Shown piece after piece: positions 1-10,857 of a stretch of 64,000 nt of DNA; position 1 is the first letter of the stretch, and the number at the start of each line of letters is the position of its first letter. A program made the translations under genes and the position numbers. A model generated the notes under the pieces. The model saw only the letters and a program-made list of their open reading frames with translations, ran no database searches and was not told the DNA's origin. Source of the stretch: Maea johnstoni (taxonomy: Eukaryota > Annelida > Polychaeta > Spionida > Magelonidae). The stretch covers positions 21,628,360-21,692,359 of the forward strand of contig OZ012689.1 in the NCBI GenBank assembly GCA_963942565.1, in the 5' to 3' direction.

Positions 1-113
1 AATTTGTAATATTCAGTACCGAGCTATTCCTGTTGGAGGACTGTTTAAAATTCTGATTCATGTGACATGTCAAAATTGACCTTGAATCAAGCAGCAGATT
101 CAAACAGCTAATT

Positions 114-718
114 GGCTGACTTCAAGTGCGGTTTAAGTGTGCATTTAACAGACATGGTAACACTAACGGATCTGTTTACCCCAGCCCCTCAACACAGAGC
201 AAGATGTTAACATCTAGGCCAACACAGATGTTAGCAATGGTGTTACATTTTTTGAAGATGTGTGTCCTGCTCAATCAAATTATGTTTGTCATAGTAAAGA
301 ACAGCAACATGCTGGGAAGGTGATTCTTAACTAATAATCTCTTTCAATTTATAGACGCATACCATTCATATCAAATATTTCATTAGGATAATACAAAAAT
401 AAAATAAAATTTATCATTAGTTTCACTCATATTATTTAAATCTTAGATGAAGAAAAGAATGGATTTGTAACAAGATACCCATTACTATATGTAAACTGTG
501 CATAAGCAAAGGACTTATCTATTACTGCTTGACCAAATGAGATCCGTGAAAGGCTGGACATGCCAAGGGACTCTGTTCTGGCATCAGAGCGAGGTCACGA
601 AGGAACAACAACCATTCAGGGTTCTTTTATCGTTTACATTACAGAGAAACCTGCGTCTGGTTTTTATTTATCTAAGTTTGAATCATTATCATTTATAGCT
701 TATGATTATGATTTAATA

Positions 719-763
<45 letters not shown>

Positions 764-1406
764 CTATGAACTGTTGAAATGAAGTGAATTATACTCAGGC
801 AACCTCTTTAACTAGCTGCAATGGGTCGTCAGTAGCTGATGATGGTACCCAACATCATTCATATTAAATATTTTGTTAGGATAATACAAACTTTAAATAA
901 AAATTATCATTAATTTCATTTTTATTATTAAAACCATTATCATTTATAACTTATAATTATTCTCATTATAATCTTTAGTATTCTCATTATTATTATTCTC
1001 ATTATTATTCTCATTACTATTATTATTATTATTATCAATGAATTGTTGAAATGAAGTTAATTATACTCAGACAACCTTTTTAACTAGGTGCAATGGGTCG
1101 TCAGTAGCTGAAGATGGTACCCAACACTAACATAGGACTTGAAGTCAAAACGGTGTTAACACCTAAGCCGTTACTGTTAAGGCATTCAGAAAGTATATGG
1201 GGACCATGCTCTTTTCAACACCTTTCACAGATCAACACTAACATTTTCTGTTACATTTTGTGTTAACACACATATTATGGGGCATTATGGGATAGATGTG
1301 TGTTACCACCTAACATATGCCCATCACTTCAAATAGCGTGTTACCACCCCTGGTAACACTAACACCAATGTTAATATCTGTGTTAACACCATACTTGAAG
1401 TCAGCC
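114..1406. mobile_element. 1.3-kb TIR element inserted in an older repeat
   Basis: The ends are inverted copies of GGCTGACTTCAAGT (114-127 and 393-406 past 1000, i.e. 1393-1406). The interior is non-coding. It holds a (TAT)n tract near 720-765 and two direct copies of an ~85-bp block (about 768-853 and 1040-1125) containing GCAATGGGTCGTCAGTAGCTG. The flanks (about 45-113 and 1407-1540) are continuous in a related repeat at 10863-11050, which looks like the empty site; ATTG flanks both sides. I infer a non-autonomous DNA transposon of unknown superfamily. Confidence 0.6.
720..765. repeat. (TAT)n microsatellite
   Basis: An almost uninterrupted run of TAT/ATT triplets inside the 1.3-kb TIR element. 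A looser ATT-rich tract follows at about 975-1035. Confidence 0.9.
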
Positions 1407-1550
1407 ATTGTCCACTTTTCGTGCTATGTAGGGGGTCTTTAAGATTGGTGAGCCACACTCTCCTTTAAATGAATTTCCTTATCTCGCATGCATATATGTG
1501 GGCATGGTTCTCTAGGTTATGTTTATACTACAAATGCATATTCAAGCATG

Positions 1551-1742
1551 TGCTCTGACGGCCGTGTGGTCACCACTACCTGGGTTCGAATCCAGGCCTG
1601 GGCATGTGAGAAAGTTGCCAGTGACTTGGGGTTAGGCGGTGGTTTTCGTCGGGTACTCCGGTTTCCTCCACTACTTATAACTGGCTAGTCATGAATTAGC
1701 CACAATTGGCATAAGTGTGACAAAAAACGAAATTCCAAATTC
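1551..1742 (+). mobile_element. tRNA-derived SINE with conserved central domain
   Basis: An A-box-like GGCCGTGTGG is followed by a perfect B box GGTTCGAATCC, then a non-tRNA body containing GGTGGTTTTCGTCGGGTACT and CCGGTTTCCTCC. This type of body is known as a highly conserved SINE domain in invertebrates; I cannot name the domain with certainty. The tail is short and A-rich near 1725-1742. It is not a functional tRNA gene because no cloverleaf 3' half follows the B box. A diverged copy lies on the minus strand at 61085-61300. Confidence 0.65.
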
Positions 1743-3245
1743 AAGCATGTTGCATTGGAAGGGTTTAAGGCTAAGTACTCAGTGCTGAAATCTTAGACAT
1801 GCATACACAGTACAAAATAAATGACAGGAATTCTATTTAGGTAACATAAATATTTATTTGATACAGGTAACCATAACCACAACAAGAATACATTAAAATT
1901 TTAAATCCGCATATTGAAAGAACCTCTCACGCCACCATAACAATGGTTCTCTCTGCCATTATAATTATATGGAATACCGAGACCGAAGTCTATGTATAAA
2001 TTAGTTGTTGGCCCAGCCTGCAGTGACCACAAATATTTTTTGGAAACCGTCAACTAAATTGAGACTGCATGATATTTAACATAAGGGTTTATACACATGA
2101 TAGTAGGTGTTTTCTTTATAAATTGTGATCTCCCCCTGAGAAATTGGCACACTTGGAATTTTATATATTGCCAATTTTGGACTCGGCTTTAAAATCCTGA
2201 TTTAGGCCGTTATTTACAAATTCCTTTTTAAGTTATTGTGGTCACTTTCTATTATTTATCTACACAAAAATCTAGGCTAAGTAGGTTGTGGTTTGCACAT
2301 TTCTCTTTTGCTCTCTTTTTTTCCAACTTTAATTGCAGTGACTCATTTCATCCATCTTTACAAAAAATCAATTTTTCTGATCATGGCGTGCATGGGAATT
2401 TTTTTTTTACAATTCAGCAAATTCCTGCACGCTTGAATCCAGACACACCTGGTACTATTGATTTTCAAACTAACTCTGCCTGAAAAGCTTACTTATAAAA
2501 CTGCTGCTCCCCTGGAATCTAGAATATGAAAACAGCCTTGAAATAATGGTGGAATAAGAGATAAACATACAGGTCATAAAACAAATTATGCCAATTTAGC
2601 AATTTTCATCCTAATAGATTCTTATTTTACTGAATGGTGTCTGCACCCAAAATCAGTTTTAGTAACACAATTGAATTTGAAAGAGAGATTGGATGGAACA
2701 TCTGTTTCGATAACTCTTCATATTTCCCTTGAGAAAATCTCATAAGCTTACCCCCTTATGCTTCCATTTACTGGCACATTGGCAAATTAAAATTTATTTT
2801 ATGCATGCATATTCCAAATATTATTAGATAACTTCACAAGTAAAATTCAGCAAAATTATACACTACTCACAGGGTACACTACTAAACACTAGTAACACTA
2901 CTCAACCGTATTTATTTACAGATGGTCGGAAACTTGATTTGAAAGAAGTTTTTATTTCAAAACAAAGTTTACCAATATACTATTCATTTCATTTGTGCTC
3001 TGCTTTATATGTTTTAGAGTTAACTAGTACTTATTAAAATATATTTGTCAACTGTTGAATCAGCAAGCGTCCTTCCTCCAATTTTTTTTTGGGGGGGGGG
3101 GGGGTTACTTGTCCTTGGTCGGTTGATGTGTACGGTTCCAATAGTGCCTAACTAGCCCAGAGTAGTATAGATAGTCTTAGATGGCAGTGATGCAGCTTAT
3201 GCCTATCATTGCCTCCTGAAGCAGCACACTGTGTACCATTACATG

Positions 3246-3559
3246 CATGGTTTTAGCCGGCAGGGTGTCTGGGTGTCTTTTTGCACACCCAAACCCTTAA
3301 GAAGCACCCCTCAGGACACCCAAAATCTTTGGTGAGGAATTTCTTAAAATATCAATCTCAAGCATATAATCAAATTTTATCAACTCCATATTATTCCTAT
3401 GACATTGTATGAGGAAATCATGCCTTATTTTGGTAAATTTGATACATGTTTATGGTTGAAATCTGAGTGTATTGTGATACCCCCCAAAATTTGGACGCCC
3501 AAAAGTTTCTCAATTGCCAATTTTAGGCACCTAGTTTTTAAACCCTGGCTAAGACCCTG
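3246..3559 (+). mobile_element. hAT-like MITE, 314 bp, with 8-bp TSD
   Basis: Ends are CATGGTTTTAGCC and GGCTAAGACCCTG (consensus CAGKGTCTTAGCC), and a perfect 8-bp direct repeat ATTACATG flanks the element (3238-3245 and 3560-3567). The interior carries the family hallmarks GACACCCAAA and GCCAATTTTAGGCAC. Eight-base duplications and CAG-type ends are characteristic of hAT transposons. No coding sequence is present. Confidence 0.85.
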
Positions 3560-3640
3560 ATTACATGTTTTGGCTGGATTCTGACATGAGAGGAGTACAG
3601 TCACAATTCCTCCTGTGTGCGTTTTGTATAGGTCATTTAT

Positions 3641-3846
3641 CCCTTATGCTGCTGGTGGCTAATTTGGCCAATACAAAATGATGCAAAAAAATCTGAAAAA
3701 TGACTGATACCCTGGCAAATGAGTACTCATATGAGAGTACTCCACGAGAGCTTTCCAATGAATACCAACATGACGGGGATTAGCGGGTTTTCAAAAATCT
3801 TTGCGTTCTTGTGCTTTGGACGAAAGTAGCCCCAGCATTGGAAGGG
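3641..3846 (-). mobile_element. piggyBac-like MITE
   Basis: Ends are CCCTTATGCTGCTGG and CAGCATTGGAAGGG, imperfect inverted repeats. Related copies at 7127, 26628, 36193 and 54096 are bordered by TTAA on both sides, the target of piggyBac transposons. Here the borders read TTAT on both sides. The interior shares GTCTGAAACCCTGGCA-type and AATACCAACATGA blocks with the other copies. Non-coding. Confidence 0.7.
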
Positions 3847-3851
3847 TTATA

Positions 3852-4022
3852 TACAGTAAAACCTCTCATTGTGAACACCCTGGAGATGTGTACACCTTCC
3901 AATGTGAACACTTTTTTCCGGTCCCATCCATATCTTATACTTTGATGATAAGAGCTCTGAGATGTAAACAGTCCCTAATGTGAACACTTTTTCCCTAGTC
4001 CCAAGACGTTCACATGTTTTGC
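3852..4022. mobile_element. small TIR element (pogo/Tc1-like ends)
   Basis: It begins TACAGTAAAACCTCTCATTG and ends with an imperfect inverted version of that sequence. Blocks of AATGTGAACAC recur inside. A related copy is at 24119-24290. The ACAGTAAAACCTC end resembles termini seen in Tc1/mariner/pogo MITEs; this family call is inference. Confidence 0.45.
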
Positions 4023-4027
4023 TGGAC

Positions 4028-4718
4028 ACATTTTCATCACATTATGGAAGAATATGATGTTTAGCCATGTCAATTGGTGGAAAAGTCGAACACTTTGATT
4101 ATGCCACTGCCGTGACTTAGGACTAGCCTAAGTTGCAATGCCTGCTGTGTAGATTTTGTTAAGTTCATTTATGAACACTTTTTCATCTGATGTTTAGCAA
4201 TGTCAATTGGTGGAAAAGTCAGACACTTTGATGATGCAGCGTGCAACATAACCACAATGCAAGTTGCAAGTGAGTTTGGCAAGCAGATCAAGACTGTTAC
4301 TTGCCCCGCTCAGCAAGTAATGCTTTGGACAGTCCTTGTAATGTAACTCACCATTGTTAAACAGAGTGGCGGGGCAAGTGGAAGTGCTGGCAGGGCAAGT
4401 AATCTTTAGGGGCAGCTTGTCCCGCTTGGCAAGTAATGTTTTGGAACCTCTGTTGTTGCACCCTGTGGTGCCACCTCCTTGACTTAAGATGAGCCTCAGT
4501 CACAATCCCTTCAGTGTATGTTTTGTTAAGGTCATTTATGTACACTTTTTCACCACATTATGGAAGAATCTGATGTTGAGCAATATCCATTGGTGGAAAA
4601 GTCTAAGACTTAGATGATGCCACCGCCCTGACTGAGAATGAGCGTAAGTCACAATCCCTTCTGTGAATGTTTTTTAAAGTTCATTTATGTACACTTTTCC
4701 ATCTGATATTGAGCAATG
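4028..4718 (-). repeat. tandem copies of the 3' end of the TRIM gene
   Basis: Downstream of the TRIM stop codon, an approximately 140-bp block is repeated about three more times. Each block includes AATTGGTGGAAAAGTC, a version of TTTGATGATGCCACCGCCCTGACT (the last codons of the gene) and a spacer with CATTTATG-type sequence. Copies start near 4040, 4185 and 4560. The second is split by an inserted element at 4237-4465. These are non-functional fragments of the terminal coding region plus 3' flank. Confidence 0.75.
4237..4465 (+). mobile_element. hAT-like MITE (CAGSGTGCAACATA ends)
   Basis: The ends read CAGCGTGCAACATAACC and GTTGCACCCTG, inverted repeats of the hAT type. The interior is rich in GGGGCAAGT / ACTTGCCCCGC motifs. 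A relative in the opposite orientation lies at 13056-13270 downstream of the second TRIM gene. No clean 8-bp duplication is visible here. Non-coding. Confidence 0.6.
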
Positions 4719-6758
4719 TCAGTTGGTTGAAAAGTCGAATACTTTGATGATGCCACCGCCCTGACTAAGGATGAGCCTCCGTTCGTTGTCCACTGCGACG
4801 GCATACGGGTCCAGTGCACCCTCTTCCCCGCCTTTATTGAGTAGGAAGCATCTGAACTCGCCCTCGGCCGTGAGTAGATGCAGGCGGTTGTTGTTGCGAT
4901 CGGCGACCACTACGTAGCCGTTTCGGTCACAGCACATTCCCGCTGGGTCGTTCATTTCTCCAATGCCGTTGCCCTTTGAGCCATACTTCCAGAGGAAGTC
5001 CCAGCTTTGGCTGAATGCCGTTATCGAACATGTTTCGACGTCTGATACGATAATGTTCTTATTGACATTCACGGTAACATGCCTGGGCCTCTTGAATGGT
5101 TCACCTGGTTCAGTTTCTTTGATGGTGTTGATGAGGGTCCCATCTTTGTCGTAAACGTAAATCTTTGCATCTTCTTCACTCACAACTATCACATCACCTC
5201 GACCGTTTACGGCTACACCACGCGGCTGTTTGATTTTCTCCACGAATCTTTTCAAAGACCTCTCTTTTTCGTTGTTTGTGTAGATTTTCACATCGTTCGC
5301 TTTGTCGTCGGTTATGACCCAGCTTTTGTCCTTCATCTCTGCAACTTGGCAAGGGCGTGACTTTCCGAACGGTATCTCATCGATCTTCTTCCCTTCTTTG
5401 TCAAAGACCTTGATCTTGGAGCTCTGCTGCTCCGCGATGACCACATCCCCATTACTTGTGATGCACATTCCTCCATTTTCCCTGTTCTCCCAGTTGCTGT
5501 TGTTCAAGATGTTCTCGAAGAGGTTCTTGAAGGGGAAGTTCAGAAGCATCTTCGGTTCCGCCACCTGTGAGTACTCTCGTTCAGACTTGATCAAGCCGAA
5601 GAGGCTCTCTGACGCATCGGGACGTATAGTCCCTTCAGTGAAGGTGATCTTCAACCTGGGCACTGGGGCGGCCATCTTTTGATCTTCCAATGTGCGAAGT
5701 TGGTCGCCAAGATTTCCTTTGATTGAGAGTACATGGGCATCGCTACCCTTCTGGAGAAGTAGCTCTGTGAAGGCAAGAGTGTTCTTAGTGGCTTTGATCA
5801 TGGTCTCCAGATTAGTTTTGCTGACGGTTAGACGCCCCTGCTCTTTGTTGTATGTGTTGTTCGTCTCGTCCACTAAGGCATCGCACCAATCATTGACAAG
5901 CTTATGGATGTGATCGGCTTGTTCTTTTATTGCAGCCAAGGTTTGGTTCTTGCAGTTTTCGAACTCCTCTTCGTCCTCCTTGATATGCTCGAGTGCCTCC
6001 TCCAACTGCGGGACCTGAAGGTCAGTGACATTTCCTGCTACGCCCTTCAGAGCCGTCCTTTGCAATTCTGCAGAATCGTTGATTTCATCGACCTTGCATT
6101 CGATATGATTTTTAATGCGACAATCACGGCAAATAGAATAATTGTGCGTAATGCAGTAAAACATCAACTGCTCCATCTGGTGGTGACTGCAGTAATCAGG
6201 AATCATCAAGATGATATCGGCAGCTTTCTCCTTTTGCATCTCATCCCACATTAGGACGTGATGGTGCTTGGAAAGGGCGACGCGCTTGTGTGCCTTGTGG
6301 CAGGTCTCGCAGAGGAACCATGTGCAATGACAGCACCAGGCCTCCCCTTGGTCACCATCCTCACAATTATCGCATTTCCGCTCCGCGTCATTCTGTGCGG
6401 CGCGGATACTTTGCAGGATGTCGATGAAGACGTTCCCTGGAAGCCCGGCCACGCCGTCATCGGGAATTACGGTTTCGTTCTGACACAGCGGGCATGGAAA
6501 CTTGCCGGATGTGGCCTTATCCCCATCGACGTACTCCTCCAAACATGGCTGACAGAAGGTGTGGACGCACGGCAGCATCTTGGGCTCCTTGAAGGCGTCT
6601 ACACAGATGGGACATTTGAGGAGTTCGTCCTCTGGGCTCTCCTCTCCTGCCTCCCCTTCTGCTGGCTCCCCCTCTCCCCCGCCGTCCACGGGATCTCCCT
6701 CGGGATTGGTCTCGATTTCAGGTGGCGCATCCTGGTTCATATCCGCCATATCGGCCAT
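4719..6758 (-). CDS. TRIM/RBCC-NHL E3 ubiquitin ligase, paralog A (679 aa, intronless)
   Basis: A single open frame from ATG at 6758 to the stop at 4719. After a low-complexity acidic N-terminus (residues 1-45) comes a C3HC4 RING finger (C49, C52, C64, H66, C69, C72, C89, C92, with CPICVDAFKEPKMLPCVHTF). Two B-box-type zinc modules follow (about 129-165 and 190-222), then a coiled-coil region (about 225-335) and a C-terminal six-bladed NHL propeller (about 426-679, with blades such as PAGMCCDRNGYVVVADRNN). This layout is that of TRIM2/3/32/56-like ligases: the RING recruits E2, the coiled coil dimerises and the NHL domain binds RNA or protein ligands. In invertebrates such genes are often expanded. 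All zinc ligands appear present. Paralog B at 13300-15318 is its tandem duplicate. The exact human orthologue cannot be assigned. Confidence 0.93.
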   Translation of the reverse strand: MADMADMNQDAPPEIETNPEGDPVDGGGEGEPAEGEAGEESPEDELLKCPICVDAFKEPKMLPCVHTFCQPCLEEYVDGDKATSGKFPCPLCQNETVIPDDGVAGLPGNVFIDILQSIRAAQNDAERKCDNCEDGDQGEAWCCHCTWFLCETCHKAHKRVALSKHHHVLMWDEMQKEKAADIILMIPDYCSHHQMEQLMFYCITHNYSICRDCRIKNHIECKVDEINDSAELQRTALKGVAGNVTDLQVPQLEEALEHIKEDEEEFENCKNQTLAAIKEQADHIHKLVNDWCDALVDETNNTYNKEQGRLTVSKTNLETMIKATKNTLAFTELLLQKGSDAHVLSIKGNLGDQLRTLEDQKMAAPVPRLKITFTEGTIRPDASESLFGLIKSEREYSQVAEPKMLLNFPFKNLFENILNNSNWENRENGGMCITSNGDVVIAEQQSSKIKVFDKEGKKIDEIPFGKSRPCQVAEMKDKSWVITDDKANDVKIYTNNEKERSLKRFVEKIKQPRGVAVNGRGDVIVVSEEDAKIYVYDKDGTLINTIKETEPGEPFKRPRHVTVNVNKNIIVSDVETCSITAFSQSWDFLWKYGSKGNGIGEMNDPAGMCCDRNGYVVVADRNNNRLHLLTAEGEFRCFLLNKGGEEGALDPYAVAVDNERRLILSQGGGIIKVFDFSTN

Positions 6759-6829
6759 TTTACAAAATCAGGAAACAATCGTGAAGAGACCGAAAAGTGA
6801 TATCTCTAGTGTCTATGTATCGGTATGCT

Positions 6830-7640
6830 ACTTGCCGTGGTTAAGTTATCAAGTGGTCTCGGTATGGTCGCACCAGGTTGCTGTATTGATGTTTTCTCCT
6901 GCCTGCAGTTTAAGAGAGAATGTGGGTGTCAGTCTGGGGCTCCATGCCTAACATATGGTCTCTTCGCTTCACTGGACTGAACTTGAGTCAGAGTGAGCTC
7001 CGTAAGAGAGAGACCAAATACCAATGTCATATCAATCATTATCGATATGATACATGTGGGGGCTAATTATGTTTTCCATTATCCCAGAAAAGCACTTCGC
7101 AGTCATTTTCTAAGTAGCTACTTTAACCCTTCCAATGCTGCTCAAGGCTACTTTTTGTCCAAAGCACAAAGATGCAACATTTTTGGAAAACACCTAAGCC
7201 CTATTCTATTGGTATTCATTTGAAATCTCTCGTTGAGTACTGTCAGTACCCATATGTCAGGGTTTCAGCCATTATGTATTGGTCAAATTACTTACCTGCA
7301 GCTTAAGGGTTAAATGCTTGTCAATTTCACAAACTAATGTTGAACATGGGATCATCAGTTCTCATTTACGACAGCACCCCTGACGGGTTCCATGGTCCCA
7401 TAACTTACTTGCAAATGAAAATACCATATGTCTTGCTTATTGGCTTGGCTAATGCTATTTGTGTTTTGGAATTTCTGCATATTGATGACGCATTGATCAT
7501 TAATAGCTTTTGCCTCTCCATTCAGGCCTAATCTTTCCGCTTCAGTGGTACCTCCCTCCTGTTCAATCAAGTGCTCCAGAAACAATCGAGAATTCAACCC
7601 TGAACAATTTCAAATTGTGTGTGCATTTTAATCAATAAAA
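6830..7640 (-). other. 5' flank of TRIM paralog A, shared with paralog B
   Basis: Segments here match the 5' flank of paralog B: CCTAACATATGG (near 6945) with CTTAACATATGG (near 15920), and CATATTGATGACGCATTGAT plus AATCTTTCCGCTTCA (7478-7550) with the same strings at 16468-16540. The tandem duplication therefore covered the gene and over 800 bp upstream. The piggyBac-like MITE at 7127-7309 is inside this flank and was not seen in that of paralog B. No core promoter motif could be assigned. Confidence 0.6.
7127..7309 (+). mobile_element. piggyBac-like MITE with TTAA borders
   Basis: It starts CCCTTCCAATGCTG and ends CAGCTTAAGGG, and is bordered by TTAA on both sides (7123-7126, 7310-7313). 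It is the same family as 3641, 26628, 36193 and 54096. Confidence 0.75.
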
Positions 7641-8324
7641 CAAGGCCGCTCTAAGGTCACTGTTTCAAAATGGCCTGTTTACCTAGCCATGCTTAGGAGT
7701 TCCTCTAGAATTTTATCTCTGGAACTATGGTACTTTTGAAAATAACTTTGAAAGTAAGAAGTATCATTACAAAATATTTGAAAGGGAGTTGTTGGTAACA
7801 TATCTCCTTGAAATATATTTCCCACTATGCATTTTACTGTAAGATTTCATCAAAATAGTCAGGCTAATTTTGGGTGCTCTGAGCATTAATGGGTTAAGGA
7901 TAAGCTATTGTTACCTTTTATCTTAAATGCAACACTAGTTCTGTAGAGCCTTACTCAGACAATATTTACTGGGACTGGGTACAATAGGCAAAAGATACAA
8001 ACAATTCATTGATGAAGTGCATTTGTCAAGTGCACTTGGTCACTTTTATCTGATACCTAGCTGAAGTAGAACTTTTCTGTATAGCTGTATATGATATCAT
8101 GCAGGGATTGACCTTAATGGTCCTTTAGGGGCATTTGTCCTCTGGAGCATGTGATTTTGCGACCAGATATTAATTTATAGGAGCTTTGCGAGTGGACAAA
8201 TCAATTATCAACTTGAGCACTTTGGGATTTTTTTTTCTTAAAAATTCTTAGCTCCCCTTATATAACCTAATAGTGCCCCAAAATGCATCTCAGTGCACAT
8301 ATTTTTCTAAACTTTCTGGGGAAC
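7641..8324. other. intergenic, nothing recognised
   Basis: AT-rich sequence between the TRIM genes with short low-complexity runs. I see no exon, RNA gene or bounded repeat. Confidence 0.5.
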
Positions 8325-8705
8325 ATTAGTTGAAAGGAGGAAACATGAGTTAAAAATAACATAGGTGGCACTACTGGTATTCACAAACATAAGTTGAAAA
8401 TGACAAAGGTGGCGCCACTGGTATTTACACACATTAGTTGAAAATAACATACGTAGCATCACTGGTATTCACAAATATTAGTTGAAGAAAACATAGGTGG
8501 CGCCACTGGTATCTGCTAGCATTAGTTGAAAATGATAGGTAACGCTACTGGTGTTCACAAACATTAGTTGAAAATAATAAAGGTGCCGCCATTGGTATTC
8601 ATAAACAGTTGAAAATAGCATTGGTGGCGCCACTAGTATTCACAATCATGAGTTGAAAATATAGGTGTCCCCACTGTTATTCACAAACATAAGTTATAAA
8701 TTTAG
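8325..8705. repeat. ~45-50 bp minisatellite, about 8 copies
   Basis: Diverged tandem units built on CATTAGTTGAAAATAACATA, GGTGGCGCCACTGGTATT and CACAAA. Divergence between units indicates an old array. Confidence 0.8.
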
Positions 8706-9525
8706 GAAAAATACCAACTCTGTGGTTGAAACTGAATACAGTATTTTTTTTCTTCCTAGTCACCTGGTGAGTAGTTAGTGAACTGTATGAGTTAGTCTAT
8801 GCTTCTTGTTAGATATAAAGGCAGAGAAAAAAAGCTTAGCCGAGGAGAGCTTTGTATGCTTAGTCACTGCAGCTGAAGCCAGGGCAGAGTCTGCAGGGGG
8901 TCTGGCAATGGTCCAGGGGCAGCTGGGAACAAAACAATAATAGGAACTAAAATATATTTTCCTGTTCTGAATGAATCATAAGTTTATGACTAATCTAAAG
9001 CAGAAATACAGTGTAGAAATCAGGTGGTCACTGATAGGCCAAAGTCAAACGTGAATATTTATTGACAACCTGCAATTGAAATAAGGTGACCCAAAGTGTT
9101 ACTAAGTTAAACAGGTGGATAAGTTTGTCAATGTATTGTATGTAGCAGGAATTCCGATACATGGAATCGGCTTAAAACAAACCCTGTTCATTTAGAGCTT
9201 CTTAAAAAAAATCCTTTTTTGGCCATCCAAAGCTTGCCAGGACCATCAAGACTGTCTCAACTGAAACCTTCATTGGGCCTTTGGGTTTTCTAAAACAGCT
9301 TGCATCACGAGAAGTCATGTAATAAATGTATGGAGTAGCCATTTTGGTGCCAGATACTGGATATGTTTTTCACCCTGAATTTCTTGTGAGAAAATGCAAA
9401 ATGTCCTTAATTGATGTCATAGCAGTCAGATTGAGGTGAAATTTTCAATTCTTTGTTTGAAATTGACTTTTTTAGGAATTCCTCACAAATAAAATTCTGG
9501 ATTACCTGATGTGTGATTTTTTTTA

Positions 9526-9611
9526 GTTATGTGTGTGCGAAGTTGGTCGCTAAAATTAGATTTCCTTTGTTTGAGGGTTCATGGGAATCGCTACCCTGAA
9601 AAAGGAGGTTG
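9526..9611 (-). pseudogene. fragment of a TRIM coding region
   Basis: GTGCGAAGTTGGTCGC, followed by diverged TTTCCTTTG, TCATGGGAATCGCTACCCT, matches codons of both flanking TRIM genes (about 5690-5765 and 14250-14325 on the plus strand, encoding the SKGSDAHVLSIKG-type segment). About 80 bp survive, with small changes. It indicates a third, now lost, TRIM copy between the two genes, or a copied fragment. Confidence 0.7.
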
Positions 9612-10121
9612 TGTATTTATTTATTTTAGTTTTGTGGAACATAGTGGATCCTGTTTGGTTTTAAAAATCCCCTCCAAATATCTTTCAAATATTAGTCTAT
9701 TTGATGAGTTATGTTCAAACAGAGAAATACATCCCCTTGATCCGCAACCCAATAGGCACAGCATGCTAGTACCTAGGGTATGTGCGCCTCGGGTTACGCG
9801 GTGAAGCCTGGGGAGGTATTGGTCACGTGATTTGTGCAGTAAGCAAGCAGCAGAGAGACTGACTGGCTGGCTGGGTATACAGACTGTCATCCTATCTAGG
9901 TCAGATAGGTTGCCGAGGCAGCGAAATTTGATGATGCATGCACAGTGCCCACTCCCTGTCTACTGCTCTCAGGTTCAAAGTTGTCTGACTTGTGTGCTCT
10001 AATTTCAAATGGGTTAACTGGTGGCTTATCAAGATATAGCCTCACTCTAACAGAAAAATTCACTCCTAATGAAATACTGAATTATTCCTTGTGAGTCCAA
10101 ATTGCAATTTTCCCCACAAAT

Positions 10122-10435
10122 CATGGTCTTAGCCAGCAGGGCGTCCGGGTGCCTTTTTGGACACCCAAACCCTTAAAAAGAACCCCTCAGGACACCCAAA
10201 TATTTTTGTGTGGAATTTCTAAAAATACCAATCTCTAGCTTATAATTGAATTTTTTCATCTCCTTATAATTCCCATGACATTGTTTAATGATATCATGCC
10301 CTATCTTGATGAATTTATACATGTTTATGGTTTAAATATGAGAATATTGTGATCCCCCTTAAAAATTTGGACACCCCAAAATTTAACAACTGCCAATTTT
10401 AGGCACCCAGTTTCTAAATAATGGCTAAGACACTG
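10122..10435 (+). mobile_element. hAT-like MITE, 314 bp, TSD CCACAAAT
   Basis: CATGGTCTTAGCC...GGCTAAGACACTG, flanked by perfect 8-bp duplications CCACAAAT (10114-10121, 10436-10443). It has the same length and interior as the 3246 copy, and faces the copy at 10544-10857. Confidence 0.9.
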
Positions 10436-10543
10436 CCACAAATGTCTGATGCCAAATTGTGATAGGGATTATCAGCCAAAATCCAGTACAAGGTTTTTCT
10501 TGTTTGTCAATCTTATAAAATTCTGGTCAACTATGGTCCCGTG

Positions 10544-10857
10544 CAGTGTCTTAGCCAGGATTTAGAAACTGGGTGCCTAAAATTGGCAGTTGTAAAATTT
10601 TTGGGCGTCCAAATTTTTAAGGGGGATCACAATATACTCATATTTCAACCATAAACATGTATAAATTCATCAAGATAGGGCATGATATCATTAAACAATG
10701 TCATGGGAATTATAAGGAGATGAAAAAATTTAATTATAAGCTTGAGATTGGGATTTTTAGAAATTCCACACAAATATATTTGGGTGTCCTGAGGGGTTCT
10801 TTTTAAGGGTTTGGGTGTCCAAAAAGGCACCCAGGCGCCCTGCTGGCTAAGACCATG
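10544..10857 (-). mobile_element. hAT-like MITE, 314 bp, TSD GTCCCGTG
   Basis: Inverted relative to 10122-10435 and about 108 bp away. CAGTGTCTTAGCC...GGCTAAGACCATG, flanked by perfect GTCCCGTG (10536-10543, 10858-10865). The two arms are nearly identical, so this pair forms a large inverted repeat of recent origin. Confidence 0.9.

Noticed and set aside
1555-1610. A tRNA gene
   Set aside because: A and B boxes are present but no acceptor-stem 3' half follows; the sequence continues into a SINE body.
6258-6800. Plus-strand ORFs of 120-180 codons opposite the TRIM genes
   Set aside because: Antisense shadows of the conserved RING/B-box coding sequence; they have no family features of their own (also 14821-15330).
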